The position numbers and the translations under genes were made by a program. This document shows positions 16,504-26,418 of a stretch of DNA of 64,000 bases, piece after piece (position 1 is the first letter of the stretch; every line of letters begins with the position of its first letter). The notes under the pieces were generated by a model. The model had not been told where the DNA came from, searched no databases, and saw nothing but the letters and a program-made list of their open reading frames with translations. Origin of the DNA: Gemmatimonadales bacterium (lineage in GTDB: Bacteria > Krumholzibacteriota > Krumholzibacteriia > LZORAL124-64-63); NCBI GenBank assembly GCA_019038745.1, contig JAHOYV010000070.1, positions 104,785 through 168,784 of the forward strand, in the 5' to 3' direction.

Positions 16504-17313
16504 TCAAGGTTTGTAGTATTCCAGCGCTTCGCTCATGTGCTCGTTCATTTGTCTAATGCGAGTTTGGTCGGACGGGTGGGTGCTCATGAACTCCGGTACG
16601 CCGGCCCCACCGTTGGCGGCCATTCGTTCCCACAACCTTGGCGCCTCGTGAGGATCGAAGCCGGCCATGGCCATGAAGATCAGGCCCATGTAATCGGCCT
16701 CGCTCTCGTGCTTGCGGCTGTAGGGCAACATTGCGCCGAATTGCGCCCCCACGGCGAATGCGCTCATGTACAAGGCTTGGGTTTGTTCAGGTTTGCTTTT
16801 GACGGCCTCGGACAAGGCCGCTCCACCCATCTGCAGGATCAGCCCCTGACTCATCCGTTCGTTGCCGTGTTCGGCAATGGCGTGGGCAATTTCGTGACCC
16901 ATGACCACGGCAATACCCGCCTCGGTCCCGCAAATAGGCAGAATCCCAGTGTAGAAAGCCACCTTGCCGCCGGGCATACACCAGGCGTTGGCCTGATCAC
17001 TCTCGATGAGGTTGAACTCCCATTCGTACTCAGCCAGCCGAGCGGACATCCCCCGTTCCCGGAAATATCGCTCCACCGCCACCTGGATACGTAAACCTAC
17101 GCCGCGGACCAGAGCGGTTGCCTCAGCATCCTCACTCAACTTGCTTTCGGACAGCACTTCATCGTACTGCTGAAAACTCATCGCCCTCATTTCACCACCG
17201 GAAATGATGGTCAACTGCCTACGCCCTGTCAGAGGCACGGTGGCACAGGCGCCAATCACCAAAGAAAGGAGGAATAGTGATGCAAAAATTTTCCATGACT
17301 TTAGATGATACAC
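16504..17313 (-). CDS. M48-family metalloprotease lipoprotein
   Basis: The 269-residue protein has a lipoprotein signal (lipobox VIGAC at about residues 19-23) and an M48 peptidase domain. The zinc motif HEIAHAIAEH and the downstream glutamate segment ESEADYMGL are intact. This places it with LoiP/BepA-like periplasmic proteases (short form without TPR domain). Such proteins take part in outer-membrane protein quality control; the exact target here is unknown. The GTG start has CGGAGAAGCC upstream. The gene is followed by no clear terminator. The large inverted repeat at 17388-17491 lies about 75 bases before its start. Confidence 0.88.
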   Translation of the reverse strand: MYHLKSWKIFASLFLLSLVIGACATVPLTGRRQLTIISGGEMRAMSFQQYDEVLSESKLSEDAEATALVRGVGLRIQVAVERYFRERGMSARLAEYEWEFNLIESDQANAWCMPGGKVAFYTGILPICGTEAGIAVVMGHEIAHAIAEHGNERMSQGLILQMGGAALSEAVKSKPEQTQALYMSAFAVGAQFGAMLPYSRKHESEADYMGLIFMAMAGFDPHEAPRLWERMAANGGAGVPEFMSTHPSDQTRIRQMNEHMSEALEYYKP

Positions 17314-17387
17314 GGCTTCTCCGTTTCATAGTTGTGCCCCAATTCACAAGTGTTCCCCCAGACCTTACCACACCAAAAGACGTTGTA

Positions 17388-17491
17388 AAATAGTCAGACC
17401 CTGACCCCTACAACAGAATCCCGCGATATCCTCGGCCTGCGGCCTGCGGATTACGCGGGATTCTGTTGTAGGGGTCAGGGTCTGACTATTT
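17388..17491. repeat. Perfect 38-bp inverted repeat with 28-base loop
   Basis: Bases 17388-17425 and 17454-17491 are exact reverse complements over 38 positions, including the block GTCAGACCCTGACCCC. The 28-base loop contains the GC-rich near-tandem ggcctgcggcctgcgg. The right arm includes the last lysine codon and the TAG stop of the adjacent acyl-CoA dehydrogenase; the left arm carries the same AAATAG on the other strand. In RNA it would form a very stable hairpin at the end of the fatty-acid oxidation operon. The shape suggests a REP/MITE-like element, perhaps spread by a RAYT (IS200-like) transposase elsewhere. That origin is inference; no other copy was noticed in this window. Confidence 0.9.
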
Positions 17492-18628
17492 CTTCAACTC
17501 CATGGCAGAAATCACCATCCGCTGGGCCTCGCTAGTGCCCTCGTAGATTTCGGTGATTTTTGCGTCACGGAAATGACGCTCGACAGGATATTCCTTTGAG
17601 TAGCCATTACCACCGAAGATTTGCACTGCTTCGTTGGTAATGAAGTGACTGGCCTCACTAGCGGCAAGCTTGGCCATGGCCGATTCCTCGCTGTACCGCC
17701 CACCCTGATCCTTGGCCCAGGCCGCGCGGTAGGTCAACAACTGGGCAGCATGCAGTCGCGTGGCCATGTCTGCAATTTTCCATTGGATGGCCTGGAAGGC
17801 GCCGATCGGTCGCCCGAACTGCTCGCGCTGAGTGGCGTAGACCCGTGCGGCCTCGTACGCGGCCCCGCTGATACCCAGGGCTTGGGCCGCAATGCCGATG
17901 CGCCCTCCGTCCAAGGTGCTCATGGCGATCTTGAAGCCTGTGCCCTCGCCTCCGAGTACCTGTTCGGCGGAAACCTTCACGTTGTCGAACGCCAATTGAG
18001 CCGTATCCGAGGCACGAATCCCCATCTTCTCTTCCTTGCGGATTACGGAGAAGCCCTCGGCGGTGTTCTCGACGATGAAGGCCCGGATACCCTTATACTT
18101 CAGCTCGGGATTTGTCTGGGCGAAAACGATCAACAGATCCGCAGTGGCACCATTGGTGATGAAATTCTTCATCCCGTTGATTACCCAGCCGTCTCCGTCT
18201 GGCTTGGCGGTGGTCAACTGGTTGGCCGCATCCGTCCCGGCATTCGGCTCGCTCAAACAATAGGCCCCAAGCTTTTCTCCCTTGGCCAGCGGCGTCAAGA
18301 AGCGCTTCTTCTGTTCGTCGGTGCCGTAAGTCTCTATCGGCCAACACACCAGACTGTTGTTCACCGACATGATCACGCCGCAGGAGGCACAGGCCCTACT
18401 GACCTCCTCCATCGCCAGCACATAGCATATGGTGTCCAGCGCAGCTCCGCCGTACTGCTCGGGCACGTTCATGCCCATGAAACCCAATGCGCCCATCTGC
18501 TTGACGACGTCGGCAGGGAATTGCTCTTTCTCGTCCATCTCGGCGGCTATGGGGACTATTTCCTTGGCCGCGAAATCCTTGGCCATATCCCTGATCATCC
18601 GCTGCTGTTCTGTGAATTCAAACTGCAC
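17486..18628 (-). CDS. Acyl-CoA dehydrogenase (2)
   Basis: This is a 380-residue FAD-dependent acyl-CoA dehydrogenase of the short-chain type. The motifs are YCLSEPNAGTDAANQ for FAD and substrate contact and IYEGTSEAQRM, with the likely catalytic glutamate, at the C-terminus. The usual Ile of GTSEIQR is Ala here. The GTG start has CGAGGAGTGGATC upstream. It is the last gene of the run ACAD3-thiolase-HBD-ACAD2, 21 bases after the hydroxyacyl-CoA dehydrogenase. Its stop codon lies in the 38-bp inverted repeat. Butyryl-CoA is a reasonable guess for the substrate given the neighbours, but this is inference. Confidence 0.92.
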   Translation of the reverse strand: MQFEFTEQQRMIRDMAKDFAAKEIVPIAAEMDEKEQFPADVVKQMGALGFMGMNVPEQYGGAALDTICYVLAMEEVSRACASCGVIMSVNNSLVCWPIETYGTDEQKKRFLTPLAKGEKLGAYCLSEPNAGTDAANQLTTAKPDGDGWVINGMKNFITNGATADLLIVFAQTNPELKYKGIRAFIVENTAEGFSVIRKEEKMGIRASDTAQLAFDNVKVSAEQVLGGEGTGFKIAMSTLDGGRIGIAAQALGISGAAYEAARVYATQREQFGRPIGAFQAIQWKIADMATRLHAAQLLTYRAAWAKDQGGRYSEESAMAKLAASEASHFITNEAVQIFGGNGYSKEYPVERHFRDAKITEIYEGTSEAQRMVISAMELKK

Positions 18629-18649
18629 GATCCACTCCTCGGGGTGGGG

Positions 18650-19495
<846 letters not shown>

Positions 19496-19530
19496 TGTTT
19501 TATCCTTTCCTGCGCCGCAGCGCCCAAACC

Positions 19531-20718
19531 TTATGGTAGCGAAATGGCCATACTCACGGCGTCGCCGCCGCCAAGACACAAACTGGCTATGCCATCACTT
19601 ACTTTGCGGTCTTCCATGGCGTGCAACAGGGTGACCAGGATGCGGGCCCCGGAAGCGCCGATGGGATGGCCCAGTGACACGCCGCCCCCGTTGACGTTGA
19701 CTTTTTCCTCATCCAGTTCCAGTTGCCGGACAACAGCCAGACTCTGGGCGCTGAAGGCCTCGTTCAATTCGAAGAGCCCGTAATCAGCGAGGGTCTTGCC
19801 TGTCTTCTTGAGCAGGTTCTTGACGCTGGTCACCGGAGCCATCATTACCTCGTTCGGCTCTACCGCACCGGTGGACGCCGCTTCAATGTAGGCCCTGATG
19901 GTCAGATTATTGGCCTTCGCGAATTCCTCACTGCAGACCAGCAAGGCGGCGGCGCCGTCGTTGATCGAGGAAGCGTTGCCGGCCGTCACCGTACCGCCAT
20001 CCCGCTTGAAGGCGGGGCGCATTTTGGCCAAGCCTTCGGCCGTCGCATCGGCTCGGGGACCTTCGTCCTGTGAAACGATGATCGGGTCACGCTTGCGCTG
20101 GGGCACTTCGACCGGAACAACTTCCTTGTCGAACTTGCCGGCCGCCCAGGCTGCCGCGGCACGCTGATGACTGCGGGCGGCGAAAGCATCCTGGTCCTCA
20201 CGGCTTACATTATAGGTATCGACAACCCACTCGGCGGTCATACCCATGTGGTAATTGTTGTAAATGTCCCATAAGCCATCGTGGACAAGCAGGTCGGTTA
20301 CTTTCCCATCGCCCAGACGCAGGCCGTCACGGGCGGCCATCAGGGCGTAGGGTATCTGACTCATATTCTCCAGACCCCCAGCGACAACACACTCCTTGTC
20401 GCCGGCCCGAATGGCCTGATCAGCCAGAGCAACCGACTTCAAGCCCGAGCCACAGACCTTATTGATGGTCATCGCGCTACAGGAAGAAGGCACGCCACCG
20501 AATATGGCCGCCTGGCGGGCAGGGTTCTGTTGCAAACCTGCCTGGCAGACGCAGCCCATGATCACTTCATCAATTTTCGCTGGATCGATTCCCGTTCGCT
20601 CAATGATTGCCTTGACGCAGACGGCGCCCAGTTCAGGCGAACGAACCTTGGCCAAGCCACCTTGGAATCGGCCGATGGGAGTTCGTACTGCCTCGCAGAT
20701 AACGGATCGTTTACTCAT
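19531..20718 (-). CDS. Acetyl-CoA acetyltransferase (thiolase)
   Basis: The enzyme cleaves 3-ketoacyl-CoA with CoA or condenses two acetyl-CoA. The 395-residue protein shows the acyl-carrying cysteine (KVCGSGLKS, Cys89). It also has the GHP motif ([15 protein letters not shown]) and the C-terminal catalytic cysteine (SLCLGGGDA). AAGGAGAGGGTT precedes the ATG. It sits between ACAD3 and the hydroxyacyl-CoA dehydrogenase in a leftward operon. Either biosynthetic or degradative use is possible; the operon context with two dehydrogenases favours beta-oxidation. Confidence 0.94.
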   Translation of the reverse strand: MSKRSVICEAVRTPIGRFQGGLAKVRSPELGAVCVKAIIERTGIDPAKIDEVIMGCVCQAGLQQNPARQAAIFGGVPSSCSAMTINKVCGSGLKSVALADQAIRAGDKECVVAGGLENMSQIPYALMAARDGLRLGDGKVTDLLVHDGLWDIYNNYHMGMTAEWVVDTYNVSREDQDAFAARSHQRAAAAWAAGKFDKEVVPVEVPQRKRDPIIVSQDEGPRADATAEGLAKMRPAFKRDGGTVTAGNASSINDGAAALLVCSEEFAKANNLTIRAYIEAASTGAVEPNEVMMAPVTSVKNLLKKTGKTLADYGLFELNEAFSAQSLAVVRQLELDEEKVNVNGGGVSLGHPIGASGARILVTLLHAMEDRKVSDGIASLCLGGGDAVSMAISLP

Positions 20719-20781
20719 AACCCTCTCCTTAGTAATTATGGGACGGAGCCCGGGAGGAATCAGTCGCCAAGGCGGCCACTG

Positions 20782-21921
20782 TTAATCTTTCAATTCGGTA
20801 CGGCCGATAACCATGCGCTGGATCTCGCTGGTGCCTTCACCTATGGTGCAGAGTTTGGCGTCGCGGTACATGCGTTCGACCGGATATTCACGGGTAAAGC
20901 CGTATCCACCCAGGATCTGGATGGCTTTGTCGGTGACGAACATCGCCGTCTCACTGGCGTGCAGTTTGGCCATGGCTGCCATCTGTCCGAAGTCCTCACC
21001 GGCATCCTTCAAGCGGCAGGCTTCGTACGTCAACAGACGCGAGGCCTCGATCTGGGTCGCCATATCCGCCAACATGAATTCAATGGCCTGGAATTTTGAT
21101 ATGGGACGACCGAACTGTTCTCGCTCCTTGGAATAGTCTCGCGCCACTCCGTACGCCCCAACGGCGAGACCCAGGGCAACGGCCGCAATCGAGATGCGAC
21201 CGCCATCCAGGGTCATCATGAAATACTTGAAACCCTCACCTTCCTTGCCCAGAAGGTAGTCGCTTGGAATACGGACATCTTCGAGCGTCAAAGGCGCAGT
21301 ATCACTGGCCCGCATACCCAATTTGTCTTCCTTCTTTTCTACCGTGAAGCCCGGCGTGTCGGTAGGTACAATAAAGGCGCTGATGCCATGGCTCCCTTTG
21401 GCCTCCGGGTCCGTCTTGGCGGTGATGATCAGGGCCCCGGCGTAATGGCTGTTTGTGATCCACATTTTGCTGCCGTTAAGGATCCAGTGGTCGCCATCCC
21501 TGACTGCGGTGGTTCTCGTACCGCCAGCATCGCTACCCGCCTCAGATTCTGTTAAACCGAACGAAAGCAAAGATTCGCCGGATGCTGCCGGGGGCAGGAA
21601 CTTCTGCTTCTGTTCCTGTGTACCCAGTTCGGCGATGGGCCAGCAGCCCAAGCTGTTGTGCGCAGCCAAGGTCAGACCGTGACTACCGCAAACACGGGAA
21701 ACTTCCTCAATCACCAGCGCGTAACTTGTAATGTCTGAACCCACTCCCCCGAACTCCTCGGGTACGGCCAAACCCAGGAAACCGAGTCCACCCATTTCCT
21801 TGACCGTAGCCTCGGGAAATTCAGCCGTTTCATCGATTTTGGCGGCAATCGGTGCGAGTTTGGCGTTGGCGAAATCACGAGCCATCTGGCGGATCATTTT
21901 CTGATTTTCATTGAGCTGCAT
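20782..21921 (-). CDS. Acyl-CoA dehydrogenase (3)
   Basis: This is the first gene of the fatty-acid oxidation operon. The 379-residue protein has FGLTESEAGSDAGGT for FAD and substrate contact and IGEGTSEIQRMVI with the likely catalytic glutamate near the C-terminus. The tyrosine usual before EGT is glycine here. The track uses GTG at 21927, but ATG at 21921 has GGGAGTGGAC directly upstream and is preferred. A good promoter and a small hairpin lie upstream. Paralogy with the other two ACADs is clear; substrate is not assigned. Confidence 0.92.
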   Translation of the reverse strand: MQLNENQKMIRQMARDFANAKLAPIAAKIDETAEFPEATVKEMGGLGFLGLAVPEEFGGVGSDITSYALVIEEVSRVCGSHGLTLAAHNSLGCWPIAELGTQEQKQKFLPPAASGESLLSFGLTESEAGSDAGGTRTTAVRDGDHWILNGSKMWITNSHYAGALIITAKTDPEAKGSHGISAFIVPTDTPGFTVEKKEDKLGMRASDTAPLTLEDVRIPSDYLLGKEGEGFKYFMMTLDGGRISIAAVALGLAVGAYGVARDYSKEREQFGRPISKFQAIEFMLADMATQIEASRLLTYEACRLKDAGEDFGQMAAMAKLHASETAMFVTDKAIQILGGYGFTREYPVERMYRDAKLCTIGEGTSEIQRMVIGRTELKD

Positions 21922-21955
21922 GTCCACTCCCAGGATAGGTGCAGAAAGAGAAGAG

Positions 21956-21971
21956 GCCCGGATGACCGGGC
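21956..21971 (-). other. Hairpin in the leader of the fatty-acid oxidation operon
   Basis: The transcript would contain GCCCGG, the loop TCAT, then CCGGGC: a six-base stem with a four-base loop. It lies between the predicted start of transcription (near 21980) and the ribosome binding site of ACAD3. It may stabilise the mRNA or bind a factor. Confidence 0.5.
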
Positions 21972-21987
21972 GAAATTTTCGTATCCA

Positions 21988-22016
21988 TTTATGCCAGAAA
22001 CACGATGCTGTGTCCA
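21988..22016 (-). promoter_or_regulatory. Putative promoter of the ACAD-thiolase-HBD-ACAD operon
   Basis: On the minus strand TGGACA (22016-22011) is separated by 17 bases from CATAAA (21993-21988). The match to sigma70-type consensus is five of six and four of six. It lies 67 bases before the ACAD3 start and downstream of the terminator of the lamin-tail gene. Confidence 0.5.
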
Positions 22017-22091
22017 GTCTAAATTTTTTGTGAAATCCTTGTTTTTACAGGGTTATCGGGAAATTTCCGCCTTTATGGGCCCTAACACGAC

Positions 22092-22135
22092 AAAAAATAA
22101 ACAGGAGGGGCGGAGACTCCATTCCCCACCCCTCC
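22092..22135 (-). terminator. Rho-independent terminator of the lamin-tail protein gene
   Basis: On the minus strand GGAGGGG (22135-22129) pairs with CCCCTCC (22110-22104). A few further pairs lie inside, and the T-rich tail TGTTTATTTTTTG follows. It lies about 60 bases after the stop at 22195 and separates that gene from the fatty-acid oxidation operon. Confidence 0.6.
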
Positions 22136-22194
22136 AGCGGAGACCCTCAAGTCTCCTGTCGCGGCCGACGCCAACCGCAAATCACGCGTTCAAA

Positions 22195-22857
22195 TTACCG
22201 GAAACTTGCCTTCAGACCACCAAAGTACAATTTGCTGGCGCCTACTTCCGGTATGCAAAAATTCAGAACTCCCGGGGTGGGTGCACATCCAGATCCACCT
22301 GGCGACAGGGTTCCTGTGTAGGGATTCAGCGCATCGAAGAGAGCCCACCCTCCACTTTCGCTAGACCAACCACTGGAGCGGTCATCATCGGCCTCGTGAT
22401 CGGCATAGGTTACACTTTGAACCACCTCTAATGACATCAGGTTTCCATCTACATAGTGGTTTTTCAGCAGATCAACCGTGTCTCCACCGTTGTTCAGGCT
22501 GAAACCGGTTGCGCCCACCCCGTTTTCGACTTGCCAGGCTACGGCCTCTGATCCGTGGAATAGCCTGACCTGGCCTGGATTAAGAATCCCATTCAAGTGC
22601 AAGTGGGGGGAATCGCCCAGGCCGTCCCGTAGCCAATACTCGGCTAGATCCACCGCCACCGAGCCGTTGTTCAGGATCTCGATCCATTCATCACCCATAA
22701 AATCGACTGTCCCATCACCATCCCAGTCGGTGGCCGGATCGGCCAGGAGTTCATTGACGATGATGTCGGCAAAGCCAGGCGATCCGAAAGCCAGGATTGC
22801 TCCAATCAGGAAGGCGCTAACCTTGGCAGGTGATGGATGCCATTTCAAATTTTTCAT
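22195..22857 (-). CDS. Exported lamin-tail-domain (LTD) protein
   Basis: The 220-residue protein has a signal peptide (basic start, then AFLIGAILAFGSPGFA) and then a lamin-tail-like beta domain. The domain opens with DIIVNELLADPATDWDGDG and continues with DEWIEILNNGSVAVDLAEY, the pattern of bacterial LTD proteins. A calcium-like Asp-rich loop DWDGDGTVD is visible. These proteins are secreted or surface-attached and often accompany nucleases or peptidases. Here the domain makes up nearly the whole mature protein, with no recognisable catalytic domain or C-terminal sorting tail. The gene is divergent from the Gfo/Idh gene, 75 bases apart, and ends at a terminator. Confidence 0.8.
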   Translation of the reverse strand: MKNLKWHPSPAKVSAFLIGAILAFGSPGFADIIVNELLADPATDWDGDGTVDFMGDEWIEILNNGSVAVDLAEYWLRDGLGDSPHLHLNGILNPGQVRLFHGSEAVAWQVENGVGATGFSLNNGGDTVDLLKNHYVDGNLMSLEVVQSVTYADHEADDDRSSGWSSESGGWALFDALNPYTGTLSPGGSGCAPTPGVLNFCIPEVGASKLYFGGLKASFR

Positions 22858-22932
22858 GCTAGACTCGATTCAGGGAGGAAAGAAATAGAATCGCGGGAGG
22901 GGTTCAACCAGGCAGCCAGAAACGGACCTGAT

Positions 22933-23877
22933 ATGAGCTTTCGCATCGGAATGATCGGTGCCGGAACCCACGGCACACGGTATTTGCGCCATGCCTTGAA
23001 GGATGTACCTGGAATGGGAGTGGCGGCTCTTTGCCGGCGTGACCGGTCAGCCGGGGAAGAACTCGCCCGTGAAATGGAGTGTCGTTACCATGCGGAGCCC
23101 ATGGCCCTGATAGAGGATACCGCGGTTGACGGTGTGGTGGTATGCACGCCTCCTTCTACCCACTTTGGGTTGGCTTCGGCAGTCCTGGCGGAGGGCAAAC
23201 CGTTACTGTTGGAAAAACCCATGACCGCGACCCTCGACCAAGCCGAGCGTTTGGTTGAGTTGGAGGGGGCAACCACCGGGCCGCCCATAATGCTCGCCCA
23301 GACCCTGCGTTGGAACCCTGTGATTCGAAAAGTTCATGAATTATGGCCCCGTCTTGGACCGGTCCACATGGTGCGCATGGCACAACGTCTCGCTCCGACT
23401 TTGTTGTCATGGCAACGGAATTTGGAAGAGACCGTTGGCGGATCGGTGCTCCTTACGGGAGTACACTTGTTTGACACCGTGCGCTTCCTGACCGGACAGG
23501 AATTCGGCCAGGTGGAAAGTAGCCAGACGAGCGTCCTGAACCCGGTGGTTGAGGATTTATTCCTGGCGCGAGCAGTGCTTTCGGACGGATGTTGGGCCAG
23601 CCTGGAAGTAAGCAAATATACCAATAGCAGGGCCTGCTGGCTGGAAGTTGTCGGGCAAGATGCCCAACTTTGGGCAGATTACCAAAACGGCGGAATCATT
23701 CTGCGGCATGGCGCCGAAGAAGAACGTTTCGAGGTGTCGGCCGCCGTACCCACCTTGCCGCTTGTGCTGAGTGATTGGCTCCGGACGATCAGGGATGATA
23801 CTGCCCCGCCGGTCGGTACGGCCGACGGCCTCGCCACCCTACGCGTCGTGGATGCCTGTTATGGCAGAAGTTTGTGA
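22933..23877 (+). CDS. Gfo/Idh/MocA-family oxidoreductase
   Basis: This is a 314-residue NAD(P)-dependent oxidoreductase of the glucose-fructose oxidoreductase/inositol dehydrogenase family. The Rossmann motif IGMIGAGTHGTRYLRHA is at the N-terminus. VVVCTPPSTHF and LLLEKPMTATLDQAE follow, the latter holding the conserved EKP lysine. A C-terminal alpha/beta domain completes it. The track start at 22837 overlaps the divergent gene; ATG 22933 starts exactly at the fold. The substrate, usually a sugar, cyclitol or biliverdin-like compound, cannot be inferred, and neighbours give no pathway. Confidence 0.87.
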   Translation: MSFRIGMIGAGTHGTRYLRHALKDVPGMGVAALCRRDRSAGEELAREMECRYHAEPMALIEDTAVDGVVVCTPPSTHFGLASAVLAEGKPLLLEKPMTATLDQAERLVELEGATTGPPIMLAQTLRWNPVIRKVHELWPRLGPVHMVRMAQRLAPTLLSWQRNLEETVGGSVLLTGVHLFDTVRFLTGQEFGQVESSQTSVLNPVVEDLFLARAVLSDGCWASLEVSKYTNSRACWLEVVGQDAQLWADYQNGGIILRHGAEEERFEVSAAVPTLPLVLSDWLRTIRDDTAPPVGTADGLATLRVVDACYGRSL

Positions 23878-23951
23878 TTTACATGGGTTTTTCGACACAA
23901 CCCAATAATTCAGGATTGAAAACTTATCATGGTATCGACTGAGCACCTCGC

Positions 23952-24482
23952 GTGAAACGAGCCGGACTTATTGCCGGGTTCATTACAGGGTTGGCTTTGC
24001 TGCTTTCAAACGATGCAGTAGCCGAACCCGCCTCAATTCTGGTTCCCTTCCAAATCCAGGACCAGCATGATGCCCTGCACACTGATCGGCGCTTCGCCGG
24101 TGCTGCCCTGTTGGCGGTGTGGGGCGATCGTAAAGGCAGCGAATTCATGAAGCCTTGGAGTCTCCTTTTGACTAATTCGCTGCAATCGGAAATCCAAGGC
24201 TATCGTGTTCGTCGCTTGAACGTGGGACATGTGGAGGGAGCCCCTTTTTTCGTCAAGGGCAGGATCAAGAATGAGTTTCGGCAAGACTGGCCAGAACCCA
24301 TACTATTGGACTGGAGCGGACTCTTTGACCGAACCTACGACTGTGCGGACGACAGCTGCACAATACTGTTGTTCGACCGCCGAGGCGAACTTATCAGGCG
24401 CTGGACGGTTACGGACCTGGAACCAGGTAGCTTGGATCGTATTCTCGAGGCGTCCCGACAAGCTGCCAGAGCAGACAAATGA
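23952..24482 (+). CDS. Exported protein, possibly thioredoxin-fold (YtfJ-like)
   Basis: The 176-residue product starts at GTG with a signal peptide (MKRAGLIAGFITGLALLLSN, cleavage near AVAEP). The mature part has the layout of a redoxin-like fold: LLAVWGDRKGSEFMKPW could be the first strand and helix, and LLFDRRGELIRRWTVTD a late hairpin. The CxxC active site is absent, and the only cysteines are in YDCADDSCT. I cannot name a family with confidence. It lies between Gfo/Idh and the convergent M1 peptidase. Confidence 0.6.
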   Translation: MKRAGLIAGFITGLALLLSNDAVAEPASILVPFQIQDQHDALHTDRRFAGAALLAVWGDRKGSEFMKPWSLLLTNSLQSEIQGYRVRRLNVGHVEGAPFFVKGRIKNEFRQDWPEPILLDWSGLFDRTYDCADDSCTILLFDRRGELIRRWTVTDLEPGSLDRILEASRQAARADK

Positions 24483-24506
24483 GGGGAAAACTTTCCCTAT
24501 TCGTAT

Positions 24507-26279
24507 TTAACGCGCCAAGATCCTCTCAATCCCACCCTTGGCAATTGGATGGTAAGACTCGGCACTTCCTGCAAAGATTTCCCGTGCCATCGGGCGCGTG
24601 GCTTCGTTTTCATACAAGGTGGTGTAAAGGGGCTTGAGGTACTTCATCCGCCCTACTTCAGCCAGGAACGAGCGGATGCGATCGTAGACAGGCTCGTACC
24701 CACTGCTCGCAGCGATAATGAGCCAATTGCTAAGGATTTCGCAATTGCCCTGCTCTGTCAGGTGAAAATTCTTGTCGAGCCAAGCACAATCGGCCTCGGG
24801 TAAGACACGGGGCATGGCTTGCAGAAAAATCTGCCAATGTTCGGGACTCCAGCCCCGAGCTTCATCGAGATCCGGACGGGCCCCGTCGCTCCAACCCCTA
24901 CCCAATCCTTGAAGCTTCTCCAAACGCTCTGATGAAAATTTCGGTGCATTCTCAGGCAAATCCGGCTTGTGAATCCAATCATGGGCACCTATCTGTGCAC
25001 CCGCGCCCGGCAGTTCCGCCTCTAAAAATTCCTCGAATTCCGCAGTGGTAATGGAAGTGAAGGCAAAGTGTTCAATATACTTTTTAACGAAAGCGTCGAA
25101 CTTCTCCAGGCCAACCACTTCCTCCAACAAAGCCACAAAGAGAAAACCCTTCTCATAAGGCACAAGGGAATAAAACTCATCCGGATCCTTGCCCTTCCCA
25201 TCCGTCTTCAGTTTCGTGAACGGCGAACCCTCTCCAAAACTTTTCATCGCCGCCATCAACCCATTTCGTCCGATCGCAGCCGAAAGAGCCTTCGCCTCCG
25301 AACCGTCCGACTTCTCCAGGATGCGCCGCTCCGCCCAGACCGTGAATCCCTCGTTGAGCCAGAAGTCATCGATAGTGGCGTTTGTCACCAGATTACCGGT
25401 CCAGCTGTGGGCCAGTTCATGTGCCAGCACATTGACCAGGGAGCGATCACCGGCCAGCAGGGTGGGCGTAAGGAAGGTCAATCGCGGGTTTTCCATTCCG
25501 CCGTAAGGGAACGAAGGCGGCATGACCAGGAAGTCGAAACGATCCCACAGATAAGGTCCGAATATCTCCTCGGCCGCCAGCAGCATTTTATCAACGTCGG
25601 CGAACTCCCAGGCCGATTTTTCCAGCATCTCGGGCTCGGTATACACCCGTGAGCGTGGACCGAGATCCTGGGAGACAAGATTCCCGACGGCGAAAGCAAA
25701 AAGATAGGACGGAATGGACTGGGGCATCTCGAAGGAGAAAACACGGTAACCCGACTCGGCCGCGGACGCTGCCTCCCCGGGTGCGGCAGCCATAACCACG
25801 GTCAATTCTTCAGGCACGGTAACCCGTGCGGTGAAAGTAAACCTGGCCAGGGGTGAATCCTGACAGGGAATCACACTGCGCGCGTGGATGGCCTGGCACT
25901 GGCTGAAAAGGTAGGGATGTTTTCCGCCGGCGGTTTGGTTCGGTTCGAGCCATTGCAGGGCGGATGCGGTCGGGCTGGTGGAGAACTCGACGCTGAATGA
26001 TTCAGTACCCGCCGGAAGTTGAACCCGCAACCGTGAACCCAACACGGTATCCGGAGCAGCCACTTCAAATTCCAGCTCGCCACCTTCCCCATCAAAGGCC
26101 CGCTTGATCGTCAAGTCGCGTGTATCCAGATCCAATGGACCTGATGCACCGGCAGACAGGCTATACACGGCCCGGCCCGAGATGGCGCTTTTGTTGAAAT
26201 CCACCTTCAGATCCAGATCCATACCCTGGATACGGCCCTGCGAAAAATCGGTATAGGAATGCGGGTCGGGACGGCTCAC
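24507..26279 (-). CDS. M1-family aminopeptidase, leukotriene-A4-hydrolase type
   Basis: This zinc aminopeptidase of 590 residues has the LTA4H architecture. An N-terminal beta-sandwich comes first, then the catalytic domain with the exopeptidase motif YGGMENP. The zinc site HELAHSW at about residue 285 is followed by WLNEGFTVWAER, and a C-terminal helical repeat domain closes the protein. No signal peptide is seen, so it is probably cytoplasmic. The track start is 26342, but GTG 26279 has GGAGGTAACCCA upstream and starts at the homologous region. Aminopeptidase activity is the likely role; epoxide hydrolase activity is not implied. It converges with the exported protein gene. Confidence 0.92.
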   Translation of the reverse strand: MSRPDPHSYTDFSQGRIQGMDLDLKVDFNKSAISGRAVYSLSAGASGPLDLDTRDLTIKRAFDGEGGELEFEVAAPDTVLGSRLRVQLPAGTESFSVEFSTSPTASALQWLEPNQTAGGKHPYLFSQCQAIHARSVIPCQDSPLARFTFTARVTVPEELTVVMAAAPGEAASAAESGYRVFSFEMPQSIPSYLFAFAVGNLVSQDLGPRSRVYTEPEMLEKSAWEFADVDKMLLAAEEIFGPYLWDRFDFLVMPPSFPYGGMENPRLTFLTPTLLAGDRSLVNVLAHELAHSWTGNLVTNATIDDFWLNEGFTVWAERRILEKSDGSEAKALSAAIGRNGLMAAMKSFGEGSPFTKLKTDGKGKDPDEFYSLVPYEKGFLFVALLEEVVGLEKFDAFVKKYIEHFAFTSITTAEFEEFLEAELPGAGAQIGAHDWIHKPDLPENAPKFSSERLEKLQGLGRGWSDGARPDLDEARGWSPEHWQIFLQAMPRVLPEADCAWLDKNFHLTEQGNCEILSNWLIIAASSGYEPVYDRIRSFLAEVGRMKYLKPLYTTLYENEATRPMAREIFAGSAESYHPIAKGGIERILAR

Positions 26280-26418
26280 TGGGTTACCTCCACAACGGAA
26301 TGATGACCGCCGCCGCGCAGCGACAGGTCGAGTGGCTAACATGCATCATATTGTCGCGAAGAATCAGCAGGTTCGCAAGCAGTTCCCGGTACCTAGGCGG
26401 TTCTGTCTTCCGGGATGG

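Noticed and set aside
22933-23877. Gfo/Idh oxidoreductase as part of a sugar or cyclitol cluster
   Set aside because: Neighbours are a lamin-tail protein and an unrelated exported protein; no transporter or sugar gene supports a cluster.
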